A stretch of 64,000 bases of DNA, taken from positions 8,685,263 through 8,749,262 of the forward strand of contig JBBCBC010000037.1 of assembly GCA_037126765.1 (NCBI GenBank). Direction: 5' to 3'. Both the position numbers and the translations under genes were made by a program. Positions 50,411 to 60,675 of the stretch are shown piece after piece. Within the stretch, counting starts at the first letter, position 1; each line of letters begins with the position of its first letter. The stretch comes from Stenogyne calaminthoides (taxonomy: Eukaryota > Streptophyta > Magnoliopsida > Lamiales > Lamiaceae). The notes beneath the pieces were generated by a model, which was not told the origin of the DNA, made no database searches, and saw only the letters and a list, made by a program, of their open reading frames with translations.

Positions 50411-50850
50411 TTCAGATCGTGCCTTTTGGATCAGATCTGCATTCGACAGCCCAGATCGCACCCCTTCGCATGGGGAGGCTCAACCCCTGCGCGCGGTTCG
50501 ACCGAACCGGTCCGCGGGGCCGACACGGTTCGCCTGAGCGCGAATCGTCGCGTTCGTCCGCCCGAGATCGCGGGTTCGATCCCCGGTTGCCGCGTCTGCA
50601 CTCCATCCACCCGCGGGACGAATTTGGGCCTTCAGATCGTGCCTTTTGGATCAGATCTGCATCCGACAGCCTAGATCGCACCCCTTTGCGTGGGGAGGCT
50701 CAGCCCCTGCGCGCGGTTCGACCTAACCGGTCCGCGGGGCCGACACGATTCGCCTGAGCGCGAACCGTCTCGTCCGTCCGCCCGGGATCGCGGGTTCAAT
50801 CCCCAGTTGTCGCTTCAGCACTCCATCCACGCACGGGCTACTGCGTCCGA
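50411..50850. repeat. GC-rich 220-base tandem duplication
   Basis: TTCAGATCGTGCCTTTTGGA recurs at 50411 and 50631, and the full ~220-base unit is repeated with minor changes (about 60 percent GC against the AT-rich surroundings). Each unit ends with GATCGCGGGTTCGATCCCC or a close variant, a pol III B-box-like motif. Open frames such as 50356-50757 are by-products of GC richness. Confidence 0.75.
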
Positions 50851-51285
50851 CTAGGGTTCGAAACCCACGAGTCGCGCGAGCCCGCTGCACCCCTCGGTCC
50901 GTACCCATGAGCCATGATCGAGCCCTTTTTCTCCGAAAAATAAAGGCTCCTCAGCTCCTCGCGACGACGTGTACGTGCGAAGTGTGCGGGTGCGGTCAAT
51001 AGACTCTTTTGGGTTATCCCGAAGGGCTAACCGCGACACCATCACATAGGCTTTAGTCAAATTGACATTCCATACTACAAGTTTATTAATAAGGAAGGAA
51101 TTTTCTTCCTAATTTTACAATGTGGGATAGAAGGGATTTCCCTTCCTCTCCCACAATTTCCTCTTCAACTTTTTCATAACAAATTATCAACTTCACGTAT
51201 TCCATACCGGACCGGGCCGGAATAGGGTTATATACATTCTCAAGGGGTCATTCGAGCGTATCTAAATATATACTATGTTTACATA
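50851..51285. other. Retroelement-like spacer, unassigned
   Basis: Less GC-rich sequence following the duplication, with CTTCCTCTCCCACAATTTCC and similar phrases. I could not find LTR ends or coding motifs. Confidence 0.3.
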
Positions 51286-51599
51286 TGGGTCCCTACACCG
51301 TTCCATTTAGGATTAGGAATAGGCGTAATCGGACCTGCTTTTTCCCCATATTTCTCGTTATTTTTGGGACCTTATTCACCTCTTTGAGCTTCTATTGAAT
51401 CGAGAAATCAAATAGGTTTGATTGGCCATCTTTTTGATATATACATAAGGCATTCTCCCGGATAATTCAAATCAAAACAATTGGATGTCCAACTCGGGCC
51501 TATATGACCGATCAATAGAAATACTACACCCTTGTCATATATTCCATACATCACACTAGATAGATATCATATTCATGGAATAGGATGCACATTCAAGAT

Positions 51600-51684
51600 G
51601 CCTTGGTGGTGAAATGGTAGACACGCGAGACTCAAAATCTCGTCTTTAAAAAAGAGCTTGGAGGTTCGAGTCCTCTTCAAGGCA
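51600..51684 (+). tRNA. trnL-CAA: Plastid-derived trnL-CAA, probably non-functional in the nucleus
   Basis: Starts GCCTTGGTGGTGAAATGG and ends GGTTCGAGTCCTCTTCAAGG plus CA. The acceptor stem pairs GCCTTGG-type ends with CAAGGCA, and the anticodon loop ACTCAAAAT gives CAA. The variable arm (TCTTTAAAAAAGAGCTTGG) differs from the usual plastid GTGCTAAAGAGCGTGG, weakening that arm. Confidence 0.85.
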
Positions 51685-52053
51685 TAATATGGAGAATGCT
51701 CATTGAATAAGCAATTCAATAAGAGAGTTTGGGATCGAATCGATATTGATATACCGACCTGCGCCCCGCCCTGCAGTATATGATTCAACAGAATCACACA
51801 AGGGTAGATTAGAAACCTCTCGGTAAAATGCCCGCCCACACACCCAATGGATAAAGTACATTACATAGTCCGAGGATTGGCGACTTACCCATTCGGTGAC
51901 TTTTGGGGTTTGGACGTGCCCAAAAGGGGTACTATCGGGTCGGGTCAATTCAATAATAGACGTTTGTTGGCATTCCACCCTTCCTTCTCCTTTCAAGGCC
52001 TATCCGAAAGAGAATCCAAAGACTTCTTGGTTGTGAATATCTTAACCGGTTGT

Positions 52054-52200
52054 TCATTTGTTCAAGAATTCTTGTTTAGGCGATTCATACCATCCATACA
52101 TAGTGTTTTGATCTAAGATTTCAATTCTTCCGTGTTTTATTGATAACATATTGTTCCATGGAGCTAAGGTCCAAAGTATGGAAGAAAGAAGCGTTTCCAC
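52054..52200 (-). pseudogene. ycf15: ycf15 fragment in plastid insertion
   Basis: The translation VETLLSSILWTLAPWNNM and EILDQNTMYGWYESPKQEF matches the conserved N-terminal part of plastid ycf15. The usual ATG is GTG here, and the frame is fused to the shifted end of ycf2 upstream. Whether ycf15 encodes a protein even in plastids is disputed. Confidence 0.8.
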
Positions 52201-52239
52201 CACTCTACCACCCCAATTACATTCCCTTTGAATCCCTCT

Positions 52240-52734
52240 TTCATAGCCACATATCTTTCCTGGGCTAAGGAATGGGAAATCTCTCTCCTGTTCCATGAAT
52301 CCAATTTTCATTTCATCCGGGAAAAACCATCTTTTTCTTAACAATGTCTTTGTCATTTGATCCAATAGTGTTCCGTTAGATAGGAACAAAGTTGATAAAT
52401 ACTGATAACTCTCGGATAGAGTATTAGAATGGAAAGATCCATTAGATAATGAACTATTGGTTCTAAGTCATCTCTGACGATTAATCAACATTTCGAAGTG
52501 CTTTTCTTGTGTATTCTTGATAAACCAGAGTTTATATATAGATGTAGGAGGATCCATTTGGGAAGTAAGAAGCCCCTTTGACATCTCTTCATCTGCAAAT
52601 AATTCTCGATGTGAAAACACAGAGCCAGGGGGTTGATCTTTGAATAAGAAAAAGAGCGGATCAGCAGGGTCCCAAATGAATTGGCTTAATATCTCATTCA
52701 CCCGAAATTGGTTTTGAGCATATAAATACATCAA
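52240..52734 (-). pseudogene. ycf2: ycf2 3'-end fragment in plastid insertion
   Basis: Encodes the C-terminus of the large plastid ycf2 protein (LYAQNQFRVNEILSQFIWDP, SHRELFADEEMSKGLL, NTQEKHFEMLINRQR). A TGG to TGA change after NRQR makes a premature stop (about 52468). An apparent 2-base CC insertion near 52262 shifts the last codons, where another frame still reads RKDMW then stop. The 5' part is missing at the insertion edge. Confidence 0.88.
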
Positions 52735-53059
52735 ATTAATCTATTTGAAACGTAGATTATGAATTTGCAACTTGTTTCCATTTTCCACAAATGGATCATC
52801 ATCTAGAAATTTGGTCAACATTGGGTCAACACCCAATTCCACAACCAATTTCCAACACACTTTATTACTCTTCTCAATATAATATAATAATATAATATCA
52901 ATTATTATTAAACATTGATTTGACATAAAGTTAAATCTCATCCTACTCAAATTCCAAAACAAACACATATATTTACTATTTATCAAGGATTTTAAATCTC
53001 TGAATTCTAAAACCTTGACTTGTTCTGCACACTTAAATCCCAAAACAAACGTAGCCTTA

Positions 53060-53680
53060 GTAAAATTGGGAAATGAAGAAAATAAATTGAGATTGAAGAA
53101 AGCAGTAGGCCTTAGGCTTACGGTATGATATATGACACAAATTAGAGAGAATATTAAAACATGCTTTGACGTTCAAGAATTTATTAATTTGCTGTCATTG
53201 AGTGGAATAAATGAACTAAAAGTATCTAATATTGCTAACAATCAAGAATATATCTTTTCATTCATCTTTTTTGGTCATTTACTGTTAATATATTTGATTC
53301 ATTATTTTTATCACACAGTTAACTAAGCCTATACAGTTTACCTCTAGATCGATCTCAAATAAGTCATGATGATTTAGAGACTTAAGAGTAGTATTTTTAT
53401 TTCTAATTAATTATTTGATATTTTAAATAATTTTCATATTTTTTATTCCTATCGCAATCTCAAAAGTCTCTCATATAATTTGAAGGAATCTCTAATCATA
53501 ATCATTTTTTTAAATATTTTTTTAATTAAAGTACGTATGTAATAATTGAATCAATAATGGGGTAAATGTAAAATTCCAGTCTTTACATGACAAGACATTG
53601 GGGCTGGGCCAATTCTTATTAAACTTTATTTCTTTATGCTGTTCCCCTTCCCATATTGGTGTTAAATCAATAAGAACCCC
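53060..53680. other. Intergenic region, no gene seen
   Basis: AT-rich flank between the TIR element and the RNase H fragment. The frame 53132-53326 has no domain. Confidence 0.4.
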
Positions 53681-53689
53681 CAATATTAA

Positions 53690-54150
53690 TTTCGTGCCAT
53701 ATTGGTTTTGCCTTCTTTGACCCGGATGGCGTTTCGAGGGCAGCAGGATTCCATAAAATTAATCCACCGGGATCAGTTATGTCAGCCGAGCTCAAAGCGA
53801 TGTTTGATGGCCTTTCTTATTGGAAAAACTATCTATCTGGAGACGTTGCCCTACTCTCAGATTCTATTGATGCAATCCAAGCAATCCACTCGGAGGATTC
53901 TTACAGAGGATACAAAGAAAGCCTCATTTCCAAGATCCGTAGCTTAATATCAAACCCCTCAGTGAAAGGAGTTTGGTATTGCCCCCGAAACAACAACACG
54001 ATGGCCCACAATCTTGCCAAGCTGGCTACTAAATCTCCCCACCCTCAAGCTTGGGTGGGCGATGATATCCCCAGACATATAGTGTCTCTTGCTCTAAATC
54101 ACCCCACTGTTTGATTCGATTCTTAGAGCTCTCTCAAAAAAAAAAAAACA
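53690..54150 (+). pseudogene. LINE-type RNase H tail with poly-A
   Basis: The frame ending at 54114 reads GFAFFDPDGVSRAAGFHK then VMSAELKAMFDGLSYW, LLSDSIDAIQAIHSE, VWYCPRNNNTMAHNLAKLA. This is the plant RVT_3/RNase H-like domain found at the C-terminus of non-LTR retrotransposons and in many derived genes; acidic residues in DPDG, AELKA and SDS are conserved. The domain start lacks an ATG, and A-rich sequence (54136-54148) follows ~20 bases after the stop, fitting a 5'-truncated LINE insertion. No clear TSD found. Confidence 0.65.
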
Positions 54151-54550
54151 TTTACCTCACATGTTAAAACACAAATTCTCCTATAAAATTTATTCATAGT
54201 ATGAAACTCATACAATTATACTTATAAATTGATATAATTATTCTTAAAAATTAGTACGTATAACATTTAATACTTTGATCTCAATTTAGTAATTATATCA
54301 ATTGATAAGTATAATAGTATTAATTTATAAATATAGAGGCTTAAATTTCATCTTAATGAATAATTTTTATCGGACCTACTCATGTTGCAATAGTTTTTTC
54401 TCATTAAAAAAATACCACATATTGTGTACATAAGTGCTTGGTGACAACACCAACAAAATAAAATCTAGGAACCCATAGCACTACTTACAGTTAATATATA
54501 TACTATATATAGAACCTAACTTATTATTCGCATTTCACATAATAATCCCC
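54151..54550. promoter_or_regulatory. NPF upstream region
   Basis: AT-rich, with a repeat also seen around 35140-35310 (phrases such as ATAGTATGAAACTCATACAA and AATTGATAAGTATAATAGTA). TATATACTATATATAG near 54496-54513, about 40-50 bases above the ATG, could hold a TATA box. Confidence 0.35.
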
Positions 54551-57155
54551 ATGTCTGAAAATTCCCATCTCAAGAAACCCTCAATGGGTGGTTGGAGATC
54601 CGCCATTTTCATCATATGTAAGTACAATTATCATATGTCCTAATTTTTATATAATTAATACTATCTCGCAATTTAATTTCAACATTAATTAAAATATATA
54701 TACTCAATTATATATTTTTATGAATACATATATAGTTGTTGAGGTTGCGGAACGTTTTGCCTACTATGGAGTGGCCGGAAACCTTTTCATGTACCTCACA
54801 AAGGTGCTCGGCCAGCCAACCGCCACCGCCGCCAAGAATGTCAACACGTGGCAAGGCGTCTCCGCCATCTTTCCGGTGGTTGGCGGATTCCTCGCCGATT
54901 CTTACCTCGGCCGATTCAAAACCATTCTCGTCTCCACCACCATATACCTCATTGTACGTATTCTCACTTTCTTATAATATTCAGATTAAGAGTCAGTCTT
55001 GAATAAACCAGTTTTACCATGCATTTATTTTTTAAACTAATACTTTATAATAAAATAACTAATACTTTTGAGTGAAATAACTAATACTATCAAACTAATA
55101 CATTTTAATGAAACAAGTAATATTATTATAAAAACACGCAAAGAGCAGACCAGTTGCACTTTAAAACTGCTTACACGAGACTTTGCCTCATATGAGTTGG
55201 TCTTGTATATATAAACCAATTTTACTGTGCACCTATTTTGCAACTAATACTTTATAGTAAAATAACTAATACTTTATATATTATGAAACAACTAATACTA
55301 TCAAATTAATACATTTTAATGCAACAACTAATACTACCAAACTAATACCTTTTAATGAAACAACTAATACTGTTAAAAACACACATACAAAATGCAAACC
55401 AATTGCAAGATAACACTGGTTTAAACAAGACTTTGCCTCATATTAATTGCACAACTCAATAAAAGAATTAATGAAAACATATAATTAACATATGTGCAAT
55501 TGTACAGGGTTTGATTCTGTTAACCCTATCAGTCTCTACAGTTCCTTTGCCTACACGCCCTTCAGTTTTCTTCATAGCCCTATACATTCTGGCTGTGGGA
55601 GAAGGCGGCCATAAGCCATGCGTGCAAACTTTCGCCGCGGATCAATTCGAGGAGCATGAGGCGGCGGCGAAGAGCTCTTTCTTCAACTGGTGGTACGTCG
55701 GAATTGTGTGCGGCGCCACCTCCGCCGTGCTGGTGGTGATTTACGTGGAGGACTACGTCGGGTGGAGGTTCGGGTTCGGGATGCTAGTGGTGGTTGTGGC
55801 GGTGGCGCTTGTTGTGTTCTTGATCGGGAGTTGGAGTTACCGCCGCCAGGCACCGGTGGGGAGCCCATTTACGAGGGTGGCGCAAGTGGTGGTTGCCGCC
55901 GCGAGGAAGTGGCGGTTGGGTGAGGAGGAAGGACATGGTATTTGTGATGAAGAGGAAATTAGTGTTGAAGATGGTGGAGATTGCCCTTTGGCTCGTACTA
56001 TTCAATTCAGGTACTGTTTTTTTTTTTTTTTTCACTGATGAATTCGAATTCAAATGCATTCTTCTTATCAAGTATCACTATTTAGCGTGCAAAATAACAC
56101 TATCAAAGAAATCAAGTCTATAGAAGTTATGAGTGTATCTACTATTCGGATAATTTTAATAATATTAAAAAGTCTATAGTTGTTGGGGTCTTCCAAAGTC
56201 AACCTAGGAGTGTGGTTTTATAGCAGCCGACGTGGACAAATAAGATGCACATTGCAAGTCAAAACTTCAACTGATGTCAAGTCCGACACCCACCTAAACA
56301 ACCCATCATTATTCTACTCATAATGCCATTTTTCTTATCAGATTCTTGGAGAAAGCAATGATGATAGATGAGAAAGATGCATCAACTGAAAAAAGAGATC
56401 CATGGAGGCTGTGTTCTAAAAGCCAAGTAGAAGAAGTAAAACTTGTAGTCCAACTCATTCCCATCTGGTTCACTTGCTTGATGTTTGCAGTATCAATGTC
56501 CCAATTAAGCACATACTTCACCAAACAAGGAACCACACTCCAAACCACCTTCAAAATCCCACCAGCCTCATTCCAAGTCATCACAGGCCTCACCATCCTC
56601 ACCTCAATCATCTTATACGAACGGGCCCTCGTTCCCATTGCCCGAGCCATCACGGGCCGCCCTACGGGCCTCACCATCCTAGAGCGAATCGGGACAGGGT
56701 TAGTCCTGTCAATCTTGACAATGGCAGTGGCAGCTTGTGTGGAGTCTAAGAGGGTTAGCATTGCAAGAGAAAACGGGCTTCTAGACGAGCCCAAAGCGGT
56801 TGTCCCTATGGCCATATGGTGGTTGGTCCCTCAATACATGCTTTGTGGGGTTTGTGATGTGTTCACAGTGGTTGGATTGCAGGAACTGTTTTATGATCAA
56901 ATGCCTGTTTCTATGAGAAGTGTTGGTGCTGCTGCTTATATTAGTGTTGTTGGAGTTGGGAACTTTTTGAGCAGTGGGTTGATATCTATTGTGCAGGGGG
57001 GTAGCAAAAGGGCAGGGGGTGAATGGCTTGGAGACAATATTAATAGGGCAAATCTTGAGTATTTTTACTGGGTTTTAGCTGCTATGAGTGCTGTTAATTT
57101 CTGTGTTTACGTTGTTGTTGCAAGAAGGTTTGTGTACAAGAAAATCTTCGCTTGA
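54551..57155 (+). CDS. NPF (NRT1/PTR family) transporter, NPF5-like
   Basis: Proton-coupled transporter of the POT/NPF family; the substrate (nitrate, peptide, hormone or specialised metabolite) cannot be told from sequence. Four exons in phase: 54551-54617, 54736-54953, 55508-56010 and 56342-57155, giving 533 aa, slightly shorter than the usual 550-600 because the N-terminus is short. The start MSENSHLKKPSMGGWRSAIF leads into the first membrane segment with the ExxER proton-coupling motif VEVAERFAYYG (Glu25, Glu28, Arg29). Other landmarks are ADSYLGRFKTIL, GEGGHKPCVQTFAADQF, FFNWWY, GSPFTRVAQVVVAAARKW at the start of the central loop, and VWWLVPQYML-type and GLQELFYDQMP sequences in the second half. 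About twelve membrane segments are expected. Introns 2 and 3 carry repeats but the coding frame is intact. Confidence 0.93.
55009..55445. repeat. Duplicated AACTAATACT-rich repeat in NPF intron 2
   Basis: Two tandem copies (about 55009-55205 and 55206-55445), each with TTTTAC(C/T)(A/G)TGCA near the start, several AAACAACTAATACTATCAAA-like units, and ACTTTGCCTCATAT at the end. The same phrases occur in PIP5K intron 5 and downstream of LAF3. Confidence 0.75.
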
Positions 57156-57366
57156 ACAAAAAGAAATCGGGTTAGGACATGTAGCTTTTGATGTATAATA
57201 TGTAGTGTGATCTGTGTGTGTTTTATCAAAATTGGAGCGAATTATCATGATATTTGAGTTATGAAATTTGAGAATGTATATATGCAGAAGTGTGTCTATA
57301 TTATTTATACCTTATCTCAGTGGATTTCATATAATAACAACATCCTCATTGCATATTCATGTTTCA
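57156..57366. other. NPF 3' flank
   Basis: Probable NPF 3'UTR and a short spacer to the convergent PCS-B gene. No further gene seen. Confidence 0.4.
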
Positions 57367-57498
57367 TCCAAATATGTGCATCTATAGTCTTATAGAATAA
57401 CAAGAATGTAAAAATTGAGAACAAATCATAAGATCCAAATATGTGCATCTACAGTCTTATAGAATAACAAGAATGTAAAAATTGAGAACAAATCATAA
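57367..57498. repeat. 66-base tandem duplication
   Basis: The unit TCCAAATATGTGCATCTAYA followed by GTCTTATAGAATAACAAGAA and ATTGAGAACAAATCATAAG occurs twice in direct succession with one mismatch, next to the 3' end of PCS-B. Confidence 0.9.
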
Positions 57499-58215
57499 GA
57501 ATAAGGTTAAACCAAGAACCAGATTAGGGGATCATCAGATCCATGTAGCATCCCTTGAGAACAACGAGTTGACCCCTTATGTGTAATACCTGCAATACAC
57601 AGTGACATATTAGTCAGTTAAAAGAGAGGGAGAGAGAGAGAGAGAATTGCCACAAATATACCTTATCTTGAAGCAATGAAGGAAGACTGTCCAGAAAAAC
57701 TAGGCCAGATATTTCTTTCAAAACTTTTTCGTCTTTGATTGCAGACCATGTTTCAGGAGGCAATGCAAGTAGAAGTTCCGTCAAACAATCTATGTGGCCC
57801 AAAGTTTGCTCTCTCTTGCACAAACTTTTTGAAGACTCAAAAGTAGCTGTTACATACTTGTATATTTTAGTCTCCTGTACTAATTCCAACACCTCCTCCT
57901 GAAAATCGAATAGTTTAGTGACCATTGCCAGAGTGGCTAACCCACAGTAAGCAGGCTCAGATTGTGTCTGAAAAAGAGAAATCAACTTGAAGAATCCTTC
58001 CATTGTTCCATCATGAAGTGCCTCTGTGAAGAGATTCTGCAGGGCATGGCAAATAATATCTTTTACATCAACAAATTAAGAAATCATGCTGGATTTGGTT
58101 GTGATGGTCTTCAAACTAATTCTATTGCATTTAAATATAATTAATGTTCGATTTATATAAATAGGCACAATAATACCCATTATCGATTTGTTTATAGTAT
58201 TCGACTCTAATATCG

Positions 58216-60294
58216 TGTTGGGTTATGGAGCCTGAGTGAAACGGGGATGCAGAGCGCGGGAGGCGCTCGACCAGTGCTCGAGGTCGAGCACTATTGCTCG
58301 GTCGAGCGCCCCCCCTATCCAGCGCCATGAGGGCGCTCGAGCTAGATAGTTGATCGAGCAGAACAGCTCGACCAAATGCCCTGGTCGAGAGGTTCCGGAG
58401 GCCGAGACGCGGATTAGGGCTTCGGCCCAGTTTCATCTTTTAGGGTTTCGGTTTTTTGTATAAATACCCCCCTGACTCCCCTATTGTATCTTGCACTACT
58501 TGCACTATCTTGTATGTTCATACAAGAAGAAATAGTAGATCTCTCCTGGCTTGATAGTGCCCCCAGATGTAGTCAGTTTGACGAACTGGGTAACCAAATT
58601 GTTTGTTTCTAAATTCCTAGTTCTATTATTTTCTCCATAATTGCTTGTTTAATTCCTAACAACCGTATCAAGAGCATCCGGGTTAGAGGATCTGTGGAAA
58701 GAAATTATGATGGTTTGAAGGAAATCGCTGTTTAGAAGTTTGTGGAACGGTTTGGTTTAGCCGTTAGGTATGGGGCGGGCACAACCAACCATTGAACGTC
58801 CCGAGAACACACAAAGGCGCTCGAGCAAAATTTGGTTGGTCGGCGGGGTTTTCAAATAAGCGATTCGCGGAGTATGGGGTGTTGCTTGGGTAGGTGGTTG
58901 GATCTGAGATCAAGATGGGCGTTGACATGTGGTTTGAGATCGTTGTCGGGTTGGATGCAAGATCAAGATGGGCGTTGACCGTGGCCGAGATCGTTATATC
59001 GGGTTGGATCTGAGATCAAGATGGGCGTTGACACGTGGCTGAGATCGTTGTATCAGGTTGGATGCAAGATCAAGATGGGCGTTTGACACGTGCCTGAGAT
59101 TGTTGTATCAGGTTGGATGCAAGATCAAGATGGGCGTTAACATGTGGCTGAGATCGTTGTATCAGGTTGGATGCAAGATCAAGATGGGCGTTGACACGTG
59201 GCTTTGACATGTGGCTGAGATCGTTGTATCAGGTTGGATGCAAGATCAAGATGGGTGTTTGACACGTGGCTGAGATCGTTGTATCAGGTTGGATACAAGA
59301 TCAAGATGGGCGTTTTACACGTGCCTGCGATCGTTGTATCAGGTTGGATGCAAGATCAAGATGGGCGTTTGACACGTGCCTGAGATCGTTGTATCAGGTT
59401 GGTTCATGCAAGATCAAGAAGGACGTTGACACGTGCCTGAGATCGTGAAGGAATTGGTGGCCGAATGATTCAAGGGAATGTTGTGGGACGTTGTTTGGTT
59501 CTGGTGCGAATCAAAAAAGTTGAGGGGCATTGCTTGGATTGAATGGACGTGAGGGTCCAAGTTGCAGTCTTGTGGGCCGTAGTAACTCAGGTTCGAGAAA
59601 GATGTTGTGGGACGTTGCTTGGATCAAGTGTGGTTCGAAGTCGAACGTTGAGGGACATTGCTCGAATTGTGTGGTTAACTACCGATGAGAGAATGGGAAG
59701 ACGAGTTACGTTTTGGAGTCAGTCTCCAGGTGGAAAATTGTTGGGATTGTTGGAGTCTGAGTTGCGGAATGAGTCCAGGGAGGACAAGACGTTCGACCTA
59801 GTTGAGGTCATGCACTTTCGCTCCAGTGTCAGTCTCCAGGTGGGAGATTGTTGGGTTATGGAGCCTGAGTGAAACGGGGATGCAGAGCGCGGGAGGCGCT
59901 CGACCAGTGCTCGAGGTCGAGCACTATTGCTCGGTCGAGCGCCCCCCCTATCCAGCGCCATGAGGGCGCTCGAGCTAGATAGTTGATCGAGCAGAACCAC
60001 TCGACCAAATGCCCTGATCGAGCGGTTCTGGAGGCCGAGACGCGGATTAGGGCTTCGGCCCAGTTTCATCTTTTAGGGTTTCGGTTTTTTGTATAAATAC
60101 CCCCCTAACTCCTCTATTGTATCTAGCACTACTTGCACTATCTTGTATGGTCATACAAAAAGAAATAGTAGATCTCTCCTGGCTTGGTAGTGCCCCCAAA
60201 TGTAGTCAGTTTGACGAATTGGGTAACCAAATTGTTTGTTTCTAAATTCCTAGTTCTATTATTTTCTCCATAATTGCTTGTTTAATTCCTAACA
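58216..60294 (+). mobile_element. TRIM-like small LTR retroelement in PCS-B intron
   Basis: Two 446-base LTRs (58216-58661 and 59849-60294), each TGTTGGGTTATGG...TTCCTAACA, are flanked by the 5-base TSD TATCG (58211-58215 and 60295-60299). A primer-site-like CGTATCAAGAGC follows the first LTR and a polypurine CAGGTGGGAGAT precedes the second. The 1.19 kb interior has no gag or pol and is mostly tandem repeats. By eye the LTRs differ at about 14 positions, suggesting a fairly recent insertion. Orientation is opposite to PCS-B. Confidence 0.92.
58890..59450 (+). repeat. ~54-base tandem repeats inside the TRIM-like element
   Basis: About ten copies of a unit containing AAGATGGGCGTTGACACGTG, CTGAGATCGTTGTATCAGG and TTGGATGCAAGATC, with small indels. 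The unit does not encode a recognisable protein. Confidence 0.9.
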
Positions 60295-60544
60295 TATCGA
60301 ACCCTAGATAAATTCAAGCTTATATCTCTTCAATTGATCCTTCACCTTTCACTAAATCGCGTCTGATATCTACAGCCGTTGATTGCAGTATAATTATTAT
60401 CAATCTAATACACAATAAATTGAATTGGGTTAAAATTTCCAAGGACAAAGGTTAAAGTAGACGCAAAGAAAGAAGAGGTAACAATTACCTTGCCGCGAGA
60501 AGAAGTGAAATCAATGGCGGGAGGCGAAGGGAGGGAGCGCATGT

Positions 60545-60675
60545 AAAATGTTGGACAGTCTAATGAGACATTAAAAGTGACAAGGCGTCCATGATATGCT
60601 TGTGAAGCCTAGTTTCTCGAACTAGTTTCAAAATTTCGTCCTGAAAATGTTGGACAGTCTAATGAGACATTAAAA
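60545..60675. repeat. 32-base direct repeat at the PCS-A/PCS-B junction
   Basis: AAAATGTTGGACAGTCTAAT plus GAGACATTAAAA is identical at 60545-60576 and 60644-60675. The second copy belongs to PCS-A intron 6 beside its acceptor. The first supplies the PCS-A stop codon and abuts the PCS-B start, so it looks like filler copied during rearrangement. Confidence 0.9.

Larger units (their letters stand above)
51290..52735. mobile_element. Nuclear plastid DNA insertion (NUPT) from the inverted repeat
   Basis: Contains, in plastid order, the trnL-CAA upstream spacer, trnL-CAA, the trnL-ycf15 spacer, ycf15 and the ycf2 3' end. This is the ndhB-trnL-ycf2 part of the plastid inverted repeat. The right edge is sharp near 52735, inside ycf2; the left edge is approximate. 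Point changes and small indels in all three genes show it is an integrated, decaying copy. Confidence 0.88.
49837..53056. mobile_element. Tourist/PIF-like TIR pair enclosing later insertions
   Basis: The left end GGCTGCGTTTGTTTTGAGA (49837) and right end, reverse-complemented GGCTACGTTTGTTTTGGGA (53056), are inverted repeats flanked by TTA on both sides (49834-49836 and 53057-53059), the PIF/Harbinger TSD. The outer ~200 and ~300 bases look like MITE body. The middle holds GC-rich repeats, a retrotransposon-like segment and plastid DNA, which look like later insertions. Confidence 0.5.
57524..60542 (-). pseudogene. Phytochelatin synthase copy B, internally deleted and chimeric
   Basis: A rearranged second phytochelatin synthase (PCS) copy. 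Exon 1' (60542-60489) encodes MRSLPSPPAIDFTSSRGK, a start-exon homologue lacking the first residues. A fused exon (58036-57662) begins with exon 2 sequence (EGFFKLISLFQTQSEPAYCG, with the catalytic Cys), then after LATLAMV passes through retained intron end (ACTAAACTATTCGATTTTCAG) into the C-terminal exon (EEVLELVQETKIYKY... TELLLALPPETWSAIKDE). The last exon (57589-57524) reads VLHIRGQLVVLKGCY to a stop. Splice phases agree and the joined frame is open (164 aa), but the His and Asp of the catalytic triad and the usual Cys-rich part of the C-terminal domain are gone, so phytochelatin synthesis on its own is excluded. Intron 1 carries a 2.1 kb LTR element. Confidence 0.85.

Noticed and set aside
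50356..50757. A 133-codon arginine/proline-rich open frame
   Set aside because: It lies inside the GC-rich 220-base tandem duplication; all frames are open there because of composition, and no domain is recognisable.
52054..52389. A single 111-aa hypothetical protein on the minus strand
   Set aside because: It is the frameshifted ycf2 tail fused to ycf15 inside a plastid insertion, not a gene.
58131..58436. A 101-aa minus-strand frame repeated at 59719-60069
   Set aside because: Both lie in the LTRs of the TRIM-like element; similarity reflects the LTR pair, not a gene family.
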